DNA from: Rhodobacterales bacterium | GTDB taxonomy: Bacteria > Myxococcota_A > UBA796 > GCA-2862545 | Assembly: GCA_009936995.1 (NCBI GenBank) | Contig: JAACDH010000182.1 | Span: forward strand, 1-42,320 | Direction: 5' to 3' | DNA: 42,320 nt | Shown: positions 1 through 7,976 of the stretch, piece by piece | How positions within the stretch are numbered: position 1 is the stretch's first letter | Layout: each line of letters starts with the position of its first letter | Program-made: the position numbers and the translations under genes | Notes under the pieces: generated by a model | Told to the model about the DNA's origin: nothing | The model's input: the letters and a program-made list of their open reading frames with translations, nothing else | Database searches by the model: none

Positions 1-78
1 CATCAGCCCACGTTGGTGGAGTCCGGTGTTGATGGAACCACGACGTCTACCCTGGTCTACGATTACAATTGCTCATAG
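1..78 (+). CDS. C-terminal end of an unidentified protein (5' cut by window)
   Basis: Frame 1 is open from the first base to a TAG at 76-78 and gives the last 25 residues of a protein ending in YDYNCS. The stretch is rich in Thr and Val with alternating hydrophobic residues, as in a beta strand of a secreted or cell-surface protein. The terminal Cys could fit an exported protein with a disulfide, but 25 residues are too few to assign a family. The next gene is a decayed one in the same orientation. An open frame this short can also arise by chance, so confidence is low. Confidence 0.3.
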   Translation, partial: HQPTLVESGVDGTTTSTLVYDYNCS

Positions 79-413
79 GTTTGGGCCGCAGCCGAGGTCG
101 AGATCCAGAGGACGCCAACCATTAAACCCACGCCTACCGGCTGGCCCCGCATCGCCTCCGACCTGTTTTACGACGACGCTCGGGCCGCCATCCAGTTCCT
201 CGTCGACGCCTTTGGGTTCGAGGTGCGGATCATTCTCGACGCCCCCGATGGCCGGGTGGCTCACTCGGAGCTCACCATGGGTGGGGATGGCTTGATCATG
301 GTCGCACAAGCGGGTGGACCCACCTCCTATCGTTGTGGATCGACCGGATCTACGGCGTCACCGATCCGCAGGGCCATCACTGGTGGTTCGTTCAGCGCCT
401 GAAGACGTACTAG
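79..413 (+). pseudogene. Decayed VOC / glyoxalase-fold (PhnB-like) gene
   Basis: Frame 1 from about 103 to 310 reads as the first half of a VOC-superfamily protein: it has the DLFYDDA strand, the AIQFLVDAFGFEVR helix-strand unit, and then HSELTMGGDGLIMV. The family's usual C-terminal end, RIYGVTDPQGHHWWF followed by QRLKTY and TAG (411-413), is present but in frame 3 (about 345-413). The middle of the domain, including the second beta-alpha-beta unit of roughly 45 residues, is missing, and the two halves join out of frame near 310-345. Frame 1 also has no ATG, GTG or TTG between the upstream TAG (76-78) and the conserved start of the domain. It therefore looks like a remnant with an internal deletion, a frameshift and a lost start. 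A sequencing error could explain the shift but not the missing middle. Confidence 0.7.
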
Positions 414-497
414 GTCCGCCCTCGTGGCCGCGTATCGCATCCTTCTCACATCCGTTCAAGTTGGAACTGGATATCATCGCTGTACCCCGGAGATGCC

Positions 498-2828
498 ATG
501 CGGTTTCACGCCTCAACCCTGTTCGCGATCGCCGCTGTTGCCGTCGGCTGTCGCGGACCCGTCGCCGCCGATGTGGTCGAGCCCGATTACACCGTGAGAC
601 CCGGCGTTGAGATCGCCACTATCCTCGACGCGACCTCCGGCGATTCGCTGACGCTGTACGGCCCCAATGGCGACCGACTGCTCACCTTGATCGCCGATGA
701 CTTTGGCCAGGCCCACTTCGCCTACGTGCCCGATGAGCACATCACCATCGACACTCGAAATGGCGCTCAGGTGCCTATCGTGGATGGACACGTGCTCAAA
801 CAGGGCGCGGGCTACGAGATCGTCAACGATGCGACCGGCGAGACGTCGGGCTTGTTCGAGGTGATGGGCGGCGAGTTCACCGGCGACCCTCGAATCTTCG
901 ACAATCAACCGCTAGAGGGAACTCAGGTTTCGTTGTTGGGCGACCTGCCGCCGGGCTCGGATGTGCAAGACGGCTTTCAGTACATCCGCACCCGCGATGG
1001 CCCCCTGTTGAGCGTGATGGTCCGCTTCCCAGACACCGCGGTGTACGGCGATGGCCCGTACCCTACCGTAATGGAGTACTCGGGATACTCGCCGTCTAAC
1101 CCAGAGCATGCGGATTCAGGCTCGCTGATCGCGAACGCGCTCGGCTTTGCGACGGTGGGCGTGAACATGCGCGGAACCGGCTGCTCGGGCGGCGTGGTCG
1201 ATGTGTTCAACCGCGCGCAGCACGCCGATGGCTACGATGCGGTCGAGGTGATTGCTCGCCAGGACTGGGCTCTCAACAACAAGATCGGCATGGTCGGGCT
1301 GTCGTATCCGGGGATCTCGCAGCTGTTTGTGGCCTCGACGGCACCTCCCTCGTTGGCCGCCGTGGTGCCGCTGTCCACCATCGCCGACCCCTGGCAGATG
1401 CAGTGGCCGGGCGGTGTGTACAACAAGGGTTTTACCGCTCAGTGGCTGGATCAACGGGAGTCTCAGGCCGAAGTGAACGGCATCAGCTGGGTGGTGGCAC
1501 AGATCGAGCTGGGTGACTCGCTCTGTGAGGGGAATGTACAGCTAAGTACTCAAAACGTAGATTTCGAGCCGTTCTTTCACGGTCTAGAGTTCCGTCCCCG
1601 CGACGCCGACGACCGCGACTTGAACCAGCTCGTCGAGCAGATTGACGCGCCGGTGTTCTTGGGCGGTGCCTTTCAGGATGAGCAGACTGGAGCCTTGTTC
1701 GGCAGCATGCTCGACCGATTCTACGGCAGTCCAAATAGCAAATTCATGCTGTACAATGGTCTGCACGCGGACGGGTACGGCCCCGAAGTGGTGTACCGCT
1801 GGTACGAGTTCCTGGAGTTTTACGTTGCCGGCCGAATCCCCAGGCTAAACGCTGCCATGCGGCTGTTTGGTGGTGATGAGTTTGGCGCGGCCTATGGCGT
1901 CGACGGCTTGGGCTTCGAGGAGGATCGCTTCACCCAGTTCGCAGACGATGAATATGCGTCGGCGCTTGCCTTGTACCAGGCCGAGTCACCGGTCCGCGTT
2001 CTCTTCGAGGTGGGCGCTGGACACGAGGTACCCAAGGCACCGGTGTCGGTGTTCCATGCCGAGTTTGATGTCTGGCCGCCCCTCGAATCCGACCCCGTCC
2101 AGTGGTCCCTCGACGCCAATGGCACCTTGGTCGAAGGCAGCGCCTCTGTTCTGGGTGTAGACCGTTGGCGCTTCGATGCCGAGGCTGGTGACCACACCTT
2201 CTTTGGCCCCACCGGCTACCAAACAATGGCGCTAAACTGGGACATCGACTGGACGAACTTCGCCGAGGGCGACCAAGTCTCCTACGTCACCGCGCCCTTC
2301 GAACAGATCGCGGTGCTGACCGGCCCAGGCATCGCCAATCTCTGGGTGCGCAGCCCAGTCGACGACGTCACCGTCCAGGTCACCCTCACCGAGATCCGAC
2401 CAGACGGTAACGAACTCCTGCTGCAATCGGGCTGGTTGCGCTTGGGTCATGGCGGCGCCGAAGACGCTGGCGCGCTTCGCTTGACTCGCTCGTTTGGCAA
2501 GGCCGACTATCACCCGCTGCCCCTGAACGAATGGGTGGAAGTGCAGGTGGAGATTCCGTCGCTGGCCCACGCCATGCGGCCAGGTTCATCCTTGCGAATG
2601 GCCGTCAGCACGCCGGGTCGGAATCACGGTACCTGGGAGTTTGAGTCGCCGGAGTACGACAGCGTTCCCACGTTCGAGGTCGGTCGCGGCGGCGCCCACG
2701 CTAGTACCTTGACGCTGGCGACGTTGCCGGGTCTGGATGTGCCGACGGAAGGACCGGATTGCGGGTCGTACCGCGGTCAGCCGTGTCGGGTTTATGTGCC
2801 GGTGACGAATGTGGTGGGCGCCGAATAG
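498..2828 (+). CDS. CocE/NonD-family (X-Pro dipeptidyl-peptidase-like, S15) secreted hydrolase
   Basis: The protein has 776 residues. It starts with a short signal segment ending in AVAVGC, so it may be a lipoprotein, although the lipobox is not ideal. After an unassigned N-terminal region of about 130 residues comes an alpha/beta-hydrolase domain. The nucleophile motif GLSYPG puts the catalytic Ser near residue 269, and the later segments AFQDEQ and GLHADGYG are plausible sites for the acid and His of the triad. The last 230 residues form the jelly-roll C-terminal domain of the family, seen as PLNEWVEVQVEIPS, MRPGSSLRMAVS and PGRNHGTW. Families with this layout cleave X-Pro dipeptides, acyl esters (cocaine esterase) or beta-lactam side chains, and the substrate cannot be read from the sequence. 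A GGAG ribosome site lies just before the ATG. It converges with the end of the arginine operon, 7 bases away. Confidence 0.9.
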   Translation: MRFHASTLFAIAAVAVGCRGPVAADVVEPDYTVRPGVEIATILDATSGDSLTLYGPNGDRLLTLIADDFGQAHFAYVPDEHITIDTRNGAQVPIVDGHVLKQGAGYEIVNDATGETSGLFEVMGGEFTGDPRIFDNQPLEGTQVSLLGDLPPGSDVQDGFQYIRTRDGPLLSVMVRFPDTAVYGDGPYPTVMEYSGYSPSNPEHADSGSLIANALGFATVGVNMRGTGCSGGVVDVFNRAQHADGYDAVEVIARQDWALNNKIGMVGLSYPGISQLFVASTAPPSLAAVVPLSTIADPWQMQWPGGVYNKGFTAQWLDQRESQAEVNGISWVVAQIELGDSLCEGNVQLSTQNVDFEPFFHGLEFRPRDADDRDLNQLVEQIDAPVFLGGAFQDEQTGALFGSMLDRFYGSPNSKFMLYNGLHADGYGPEVVYRWYEFLEFYVAGRIPRLNAAMRLFGGDEFGAAYGVDGLGFEEDRFTQFADDEYASALALYQAESPVRVLFEVGAGHEVPKAPVSVFHAEFDVWPPLESDPVQWSLDANGTLVEGSASVLGVDRWRFDAEAGDHTFFGPTGYQTMALNWDIDWTNFAEGDQVSYVTAPFEQIAVLTGPGIANLWVRSPVDDVTVQVTLTEIRPDGNELLLQSGWLRLGHGGAEDAGALRLTRSFGKADYHPLPLNEWVEVQVEIPSLAHAMRPGSSLRMAVSTPGRNHGTWEFESPEYDSVPTFEVGRGGAHASTLTLATLPGLDVPTEGPDCGSYRGQPCRVYVPVTNVVGAE

Positions 2829-2835
2829 CGCGGAC

Positions 2836-3900
2836 CTACTCGACCAGCGCCCCGCAGAACCCGTTTACCAGCGCACCGTAGAACGCCTCGCCTTCTTGCA
2901 CTTCGGTCTCCATCACGAACTCGTCGGGCCGGTGACTGCGCTCGCTTTTACCAGGACCGACCTTGATCCCAGGTAAACCGCGGAAGAAGACCAGGTCGGA
3001 CATCGTTGGAGAGCCGTACAGCTCGGACGCGGGTCGGGCAGCTTGGGCGGCCAGGACGACGCCGGCATCCTCTGGGCAGCTGAACGGATGCAACCGGTCG
3101 GAGCGAATACGCAGCTCGGTGCGGGTGGCTGCGGTGAGCTTGGTCACCAAGTCGGCGTGCGGCGACGTGGGCACGGTGCGAAGATCGACCACGGCATGCG
3201 CGTGATGAGGCGTCTGGTTCCTCACCCGTCCGCCGGTGAGGACCGTAGGTTGGAGCGTGGTTCCACCGAGATGTGCGTGGGCGGGTCCCAAGTCGACGTC
3301 GTGGATGGCGACCAGGTCGCGGGCGAGCTCGGTGATGGCGTTGGTGGCGCCCATGGCCGTGGCGTTGGCCGCGTGACAGGCGTCTCCGTGGCTGTGTAGC
3401 TCGAGCAGCAGCATGCCTTTTTGACTGGTGGCGATGTTCAGGCCGGTGGGCTCACCGACGACTACTCCGCGGGCATCCCAACCTTGTTCCTGGAGGATAG
3501 GCCATGCGAACTCCGTTCCCTTGCCGCCAGTCTCCTCTTCGCAGGCCAGCAGCAGACCCAGGTTAGCGCCGTTCTTCTTGGCGCGAATGAACGTGGCGAT
3601 CATGGCGGCGACGCTGGCCTTGGCGTCGTTTGCGCCCAAGCCGTATACCTTTCCGCCTTGAATCGTGACGTTCCACGGTTCGCGGGTCCAGGCCTCTGTG
3701 GGCGGCACGGTGTCGAGGTGAGAGTTGAGCACCAACATGGGGCCCTTGCCCGCGCGAGCAGCCACGTTGTCGCCGATTCGCTGTGTCTCTACGCCGTAAT
3801 CGCTCATGTAGGACTGGACGAAGTTGCAGATCTCTGCCTCGTGATGAGAGACGGACCGGATGGCGACGAGCCTGCGGTGGAGGTCGAGTACATCAATCAT
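2836..3900 (-). CDS. argE: M20 zinc deacylase, ArgE/LysK type (probable N-acylcitrulline or N-acylornithine deacylase)
   Basis: This is the last gene of the arginine operon, 354 residues, and its ATG overlaps the argB stop (ATGA). M20 metallopeptidase signatures are in order: NSHLDTVP (His61, Asp63), GANDAK (Asp92, bridging metal ligand), ACEEETGG (Glu121 catalytic, Glu122 ligand), VGEP (Glu150), and a C-terminal SERSHRPDEF with the last His ligand. A longer reading frame exists upstream, but it runs over argB. The ATG at 3900 gives the normal N-terminus. Because the operon encodes an acylornithine transcarbamylase, the natural substrate should be N-acyl-citrulline, giving citrulline for ArgG. 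The sequence does not show whether the acyl group is acetyl or succinyl. Distantly related M20 enzymes such as DapE cannot be excluded by motif alone, but the operon makes an arginine role very likely. Confidence 0.88.
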   Translation of the reverse strand: MIDVLDLHRRLVAIRSVSHHEAEICNFVQSYMSDYGVETQRIGDNVAARAGKGPMLVLNSHLDTVPPTEAWTREPWNVTIQGGKVYGLGANDAKASVAAMIATFIRAKKNGANLGLLLACEEETGGKGTEFAWPILQEQGWDARGVVVGEPTGLNIATSQKGMLLLELHSHGDACHAANATAMGATNAITELARDLVAIHDVDLGPAHAHLGGTTLQPTVLTGGRVRNQTPHHAHAVVDLRTVPTSPHADLVTKLTAATRTELRIRSDRLHPFSCPEDAGVVLAAQAARPASELYGSPTMSDLVFFRGLPGIKVGPGKSERSHRPDEFVMETEVQEGEAFYGALVNGFCGALVE

Positions 3901-4793
3901 GAGATTCCCTCGGTGCTGGGTAGTTTTGCCACCACAAGGGTGCCGGACCCCTCGTTGGTGAACACCTCTTGGAGGAGGGTGTCGGGCGCCTTGTGCGACA
4001 CCACATGAACCCGTTGAACGCCGCCGTTTAGGGCGTCTCGGAGGCAAGCTACCTTGGGCAGCATGCCATCTTTGAAGGCGCCTGCGGTCTGTAGTTCATC
4101 TAAGCCGTCGAGGTCTGTGAACACGACCAAGCTTTCGGGGTCGGAGGCATCGGCGAGCAGACCCGGCGCGCCGGTGATCAGCAGCAGCTTCTCGACCTTG
4201 AGGGCTCCTGCGATGCGGGCGGCGACCACGTCGGCGTTGACGTTGAGCACGTTGCCCATTTCGTCGGCGCAGACGGGACTAACAACCGGCAAATAGCCTT
4301 GGTCGAGCAGCGTCTTGAGGATGTCGACGTTGACGTCGGTGACGTCGCCGACCATGCCATAATCGACCGCATTACCTGCGGTGTCGGTGACCGGAGCGCG
4401 TCGTTCGGCCTGGATTAGGCCGCCGTCGACCCCAGACACACCGACTGCCTTCACGCCGGCTTTGCGGAACGCCGCGAGCAGACGGGTGCGGACCGAGCCA
4501 TTGAGCACCATGGCCGCCACTTCGAGGGTATCGGAGTCGGTCACCCGGCGGCCATCTACCTTCTGTACCTTGAGCCCGAGGGCCTGGCTGGTGCGGTTGA
4601 TCTGTGCACCACCCCCATGCACCAAGACCACCTTGATTCCCAGGCAATGGAGTAGGGCCACTTGGTCGATGAGGTCGGTGAGGTTCTCGTCGACGGCCTC
4701 ACCGCCCAGCTTGACCAGGAAGGTCTTGCCTTGGTAGAGTTGTAGCCAGGGAAGTGCGCCGCGAAGGGCGCGAACGAGGGGCGTTGTGGTCAT
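3897..4793 (-). CDS. argB: N-acetylglutamate (or N-succinylglutamate) kinase
   Basis: The protein has 298 residues and phosphorylates the gamma-carboxylate of N-acylglutamate with ATP, the second step of arginine synthesis. It has the amino-acid-kinase fold, with FLVKLGGEA (Lys28, Gly30-31), VLVHGGGAQI (Gly60-62), VGVSGVDGGLI, the NVNADVVAARIA substrate/nucleotide region and the LLLITGAPGLL strand. It starts at the ATG overlapping the argF' stop (ATGA at 4790-4793). An in-frame ATG 21 bases upstream would lengthen it but lies inside argF'. About 20 residues precede the first Gly-rich motif (VRALRGALPWLQLYQGK). Kinases inhibited by arginine carry such an extra N-terminal helix, while the insensitive E. 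coli type lacks it. Feedback control by arginine is therefore a reasonable inference. Confidence 0.95.
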   Translation of the reverse strand: MTTTPLVRALRGALPWLQLYQGKTFLVKLGGEAVDENLTDLIDQVALLHCLGIKVVLVHGGGAQINRTSQALGLKVQKVDGRRVTDSDTLEVAAMVLNGSVRTRLLAAFRKAGVKAVGVSGVDGGLIQAERRAPVTDTAGNAVDYGMVGDVTDVNVDILKTLLDQGYLPVVSPVCADEMGNVLNVNADVVAARIAGALKVEKLLLITGAPGLLADASDPESLVVFTDLDGLDELQTAGAFKDGMLPKVACLRDALNGGVQRVHVVSHKAPDTLLQEVFTNEGSGTLVVAKLPSTEGIS

Positions 4794-5794
4794 TTGGCCT
4801 CCAGCATGGACCACATAAGGGCCTTCTGGGCGTGTAGACGGTTTCCAGCTTGGAGCACTACTTTGCTCCGTTCGCTGTCAAGGACTGCGTCGGACACCAC
4901 GACATTGCGTCGGACCGGCAGGCAGTGGAGAAAGGAGGCCTCGGGACGGGTGGTTTCGAACCAGGAGGGTGTCACCGTCCAGTCGGGGTATTGGGCGCGA
5001 AGTTCCGCTTCGGCCTGGATATCTCCGTAGGCTTGGGCGGATCCCCAGGACTTTGCATAGAGGACATGGGCGCCTTCGAGATCGGCCCGGTCGTTGGATT
5101 CTTGCACGGAGCCTCCGCTGCGGACAGCCTCGCCTCGAATCTTGGTCATCATGGCGCTGGGAAGAGCGAAACCCTCGGGTCGGAGGATGGTCAGATCCAT
5201 GCCCCGTCGGGCCGCCATGCCGGCGACGGCGGCGGGCACGGCCATGGGCAGGGCCTTGGGATGATTCGCCCAGCTTAGAACGAACTTCCCGTTGGAGGGC
5301 ACCTTCAGGTCGTCGAGGGTCTTCCAGTCGGCGAGGGCCTGACAGGGGTGATTGGTGGCGCTCTCTAGGTTGATCAGCGGCTTGCTGGCGGCATCGGCGA
5401 AGGTGCCTAGGATAGGCTCGGACAGGTCGTGTTCGAGGTCCTTTCCCTGGGCAAAGCAGCGTACACCCAGCAGGTCGCAGTACTGTTCAAGCACCGGAAT
5501 CGCCTCGCGGACGTGCTCGGCGGTGTTGCCGTCCATCACCACGCCCGTCTGGGTTTCCAGGGCCCAGGTGCCGTTGCCTGGCTGAATGACGAAGCTGCTG
5601 CCGCCCAGCTGAGCGATGCCGGCCTGCATGCTGGCCAAGGTTCGCAGCGACGGATTGAGAAAGACCAGTCCGGCCACGCGACCTTGCAGTGTGGTGTGAC
5701 GCGGATTTTCCTGCAGGTAGCGAGCGCGGGAGAGGAGGCCCTGGATCTGGTCGTCCGAGAGGTCGGAGAGATCGAGGAAGCGGTTTAGGGTCAC
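4790..5794 (-). CDS. argF': N-acylornithine transcarbamylase, predicted succinylornithine type
   Basis: The protein has 334 residues and starts with GTG overlapping the argD stop (ATGTGA). It transfers carbamoyl from carbamoyl phosphate to an acylated ornithine. The carbamoyl-phosphate loop reads FLNPSLRT (residues 45-52) rather than the STRT of ordinary ornithine transcarbamylase, and the C-terminal active-site loop reads HCLPVRRN. Both are features of the AOTCase/SOTCase group (Xanthomonas, Bacteroides). The specificity loop reads MDGNTAEH with Ala at residue 92. X. campestris acetylornithine enzyme has Glu there and B. fragilis succinylornithine enzyme has Pro. Published swaps, as I recall them, show that Ala, Ser, Val or Pro at this place give succinylornithine activity. 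The flanking segment AIPVLEQYCDLLGVRCFA also looks more like the Bacteroides enzyme. The product, N-acylcitrulline, would be deacylated by the downstream argE. Confidence 0.93.
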   Translation of the reverse strand: MTLNRFLDLSDLSDDQIQGLLSRARYLQENPRHTTLQGRVAGLVFLNPSLRTLASMQAGIAQLGGSSFVIQPGNGTWALETQTGVVMDGNTAEHVREAIPVLEQYCDLLGVRCFAQGKDLEHDLSEPILGTFADAASKPLINLESATNHPCQALADWKTLDDLKVPSNGKFVLSWANHPKALPMAVPAAVAGMAARRGMDLTILRPEGFALPSAMMTKIRGEAVRSGGSVQESNDRADLEGAHVLYAKSWGSAQAYGDIQAEAELRAQYPDWTVTPSWFETTRPEASFLHCLPVRRNVVVSDAVLDSERSKVVLQAGNRLHAQKALMWSMLEAK

Positions 5795-6927
5795 ATCGAC
5801 TCCAGGGCGTGGGCGAGTTGGGCCACGTGGTCGGAGGTGAGGGTGAGGGGCGGCATCAGCCGAAAGACGTTCGGATCTGCGCTTCCGCCGACCAAAATAC
5901 CGTTCTCGCGCAGCGCGGTGATGACTTCGTTCGCGGGCACGTTGGTGCGCATGCCGACCAGCAGTCCTGCGCCTTGGATGTCGACGATGGGCCCCACCTT
6001 GCAGGTGTCTTGGATCTGCTGGTGCAGGTTGGCGGCGTGTTCGATGAGGTTGTTCTCCAAGACCTCTTCCAAGACGGCCGCCACCAGGGCCGTGGCCATG
6101 GGTCCACCGCCAAAGGTGGTTCCCAGGGTGCCTTTGGGGATGTCGGCGACCACGCGCGCGGACGTGACCACTGCTGCACAGGGGAAGCCGCCGGCGATGC
6201 CCTTGCCGAGGGTGACGATGTCGGGCATGCCACCGGCTGCGGCGCCAGAGATGGGGTATCCGCTGCGCCCCAGTCCGCACTGAACCTCGTCGGAGATCCA
6301 GACAGCGTCGGTGTTTTTACAGCGCTTCGCGAGGGTCTTCAGCATCTCGTTCGAGAGCGCTCGGGCGCCGGCCACACCTTGAACCGGCTCGGCGATGACC
6401 GCGGCCACGTCACTGTCGATGAGGTGGGCGAGCACATCGGGCTGGTCCCAAGGGGCCGTGACCACGTCGAATGGGGTGCGGGGGAGAGCGTACCAGCGCT
6501 TGTGGTTGGAGGTACAGGAAGCGGCGGCCGCGGTGCGCCCGTGAAAACCGCCTTCGAGCACCACAACCTTGGTCCGACCTGGGTTGAGTCGGAAGGCCAA
6601 GCGGAGGGCGTTTTCATTGGCTTCGGCGCCGCTGTTCACGAAAAACACCCGGTCGAGAGGCTGGCAGAGGGCACCCACCGCTTGCACGGCCTTGGCGCGG
6701 ACCGGGACGGTCACCAGGTTGGTCTGGAAGAACAGCTCGTTGGCCTGGTGGTTCAGGGTCTCGATGAGCTTGGGATGCCGATAGCCAAGGAGCGCCGTTG
6801 CATGTCCACCGTACAGGTCGAGGAAGGTTCGACCATCATCGGCGGTGACCGTGCAGCCCTCGCCAGAGACGATGGTGAGCCCCAAACGGTTGTAGACGGG
6901 GATCTCTTGGGCTTGGTTCAGATCCAT
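5791..6927 (-). CDS. argD: Acylornithine aminotransferase (PLP-dependent, class III)
   Basis: The protein has 378 residues and converts N-acylglutamate semialdehyde and glutamate to N-acylornithine and 2-oxoglutarate. The motifs fit the family: FLDLYGGHA near the start, VNSGAEANENALRLA (98-112), GGFHGRT (126-132), ISDEVQCGLGRSG (211-223) and TLGKGIAGG with the PLP lysine at Lys242. The chosen ATG gives the usual short N-terminus ahead of the IPVYNRLGLTIV strand and overlaps the end of argC by 10 bases. An ATG 60 bases further upstream (6987) is possible but would add 20 residues with no family counterpart. Coupled translation with argC is likely because there is no clear ribosome site in front of the chosen ATG. 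Confidence 0.95.
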   Translation of the reverse strand: MDLNQAQEIPVYNRLGLTIVSGEGCTVTADDGRTFLDLYGGHATALLGYRHPKLIETLNHQANELFFQTNLVTVPVRAKAVQAVGALCQPLDRVFFVNSGAEANENALRLAFRLNPGRTKVVVLEGGFHGRTAAAASCTSNHKRWYALPRTPFDVVTAPWDQPDVLAHLIDSDVAAVIAEPVQGVAGARALSNEMLKTLAKRCKNTDAVWISDEVQCGLGRSGYPISGAAAGGMPDIVTLGKGIAGGFPCAAVVTSARVVADIPKGTLGTTFGGGPMATALVAAVLEEVLENNLIEHAANLHQQIQDTCKVGPIVDIQGAGLLVGMRTNVPANEVITALRENGILVGGSADPNVFRLMPPLTLTSDHVAQLAHALESM

Positions 6928-7976
6928 GGGACGGCCGGGATGTGGAGTCCGAGAGAGGCGGGCCAGCCCGCTTTGCGGTTCAGCCATTGCAGGCCGCCGC
7001 CCACCGCGCCCTTGAGCAGATTGTCGATGACGCTGTGTACCACCACTTGGGTTCCTTGGACGGTCACCCCGATGCGTGCATGGTTGGTTCCCACGACATC
7101 CTTTAGTTTGGGCGGACCTTTGGTGATCTGCACCAGCTCTGTATGCGCATAAAAGTCGACGAAGCGTTGATGGAGCTCAGCGGCGTCGATCTCTGTGGTC
7201 AGGGTGGCGAAGATGGTGGCCGCCATGCCCCGAGAGAACGGTCCAGAGTGCGGTGCAAAGCTGACGTGCACGGGCGTGTCGCTCAGGTCGCTGAGCAGCC
7301 CCTCCATCTCGGGCGTGTGCCGATGGGTGAGTGGCTTGTAGCCCCAGAAGTTGCTCTGCCGATGGGGGTGGTGCGTGCCCGCCTTGGCGGCCTTTCCGCT
7401 CCCGGTCGAGCCGGTGACTGCCGAGACCTGAATTGCCGGCCGCACCAGGCCCATTAGGGGGGCCGCGCCTAGCACGGTGCAGGTGGTGAAGCAGCCCGGG
7501 TGGCCGATGTGTGGCGTTGTGGGCGTGGGACCGGGGAGGTCCGGTAGGCCGGTCGAGAACTGGGCCATCAGGGCTTGGGCGCCGTGCTTGCCGTACAGAG
7601 ACTCGAACATCTCTTGATTGTGTCGGAAGTCTGCCGATAAATCGATGGCGGTGACCGCGCGACCGGTGGCGCCGAGTCGTTCCAGGGCGTCTTGGATGAG
7701 CGCGGCTGAGTGTCCGTGTGGACCGCAGCTGATCAGCGCGATGGGCTTCGTTCCGGCGGCCACCAAGGGCGCGATGGCCTCCGCGGCGACCATCTGGACG
7801 CCCGGATAGACGTGCGTGAGGTGTGGAAAAACCTGGCCAATCGGGATGCCCGCGCTAGAGCGGCTGACCGCGGCGAGGAGGGTCAGGCGAGGGTGTTGGG
7901 CGATTAAGCGGAGGGCTTCAGCGCCGACGTAGCCGCTGGCAGACCACACCACGGCGTCCATGGTTTCACAGGTCAT
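6918..7976 (-). CDS. argC: N-acyl-gamma-glutamyl-phosphate reductase
   Basis: The protein has 352 residues and reduces N-acylglutamyl phosphate to the semialdehyde with NADPH. It has the N-terminal nucleotide motif ASGYVGAE (13-20), a LISCGPHGHSA segment, the IDLSADFR motif (111-118) and the active-site loop HPGCFTT with catalytic Cys162. The ATG at 7976 is preceded by GGAGAGG at a good distance and overlaps the end of the P-loop gene by 11 bases. An alternative ATG at 7961 would remove five residues and lacks a good ribosome site. The gene lies between the P-loop gene and argD in the operon. The sequence does not show whether the acyl group is acetyl or succinyl. Confidence 0.94.
   Translation of the reverse strand: MTCETMDAVVWSASGYVGAEALRLIAQHPRLTLLAAVSRSSAGIPIGQVFPHLTHVYPGVQMVAAEAIAPLVAAGTKPIALISCGPHGHSAALIQDALERLGATGRAVTAIDLSADFRHNQEMFESLYGKHGAQALMAQFSTGLPDLPGPTPTTPHIGHPGCFTTCTVLGAAPLMGLVRPAIQVSAVTGSTGSGKAAKAGTHHPHRQSNFWGYKPLTHRHTPEMEGLLSDLSDTPVHVSFAPHSGPFSRGMAATIFATLTTEIDAAELHQRFVDFYAHTELVQITKGPPKLKDVVGTNHARIGVTVQGTQVVVHSVIDNLLKGAVGGGLQWLNRKAGWPASLGLHIPAVPWI

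Noticed and set aside
5689-7152. Long open frame on the + strand opposite argF', argD and argC
   Set aside because: Antisense shadow of three well-recognised enzymes; the translated product has no family features.
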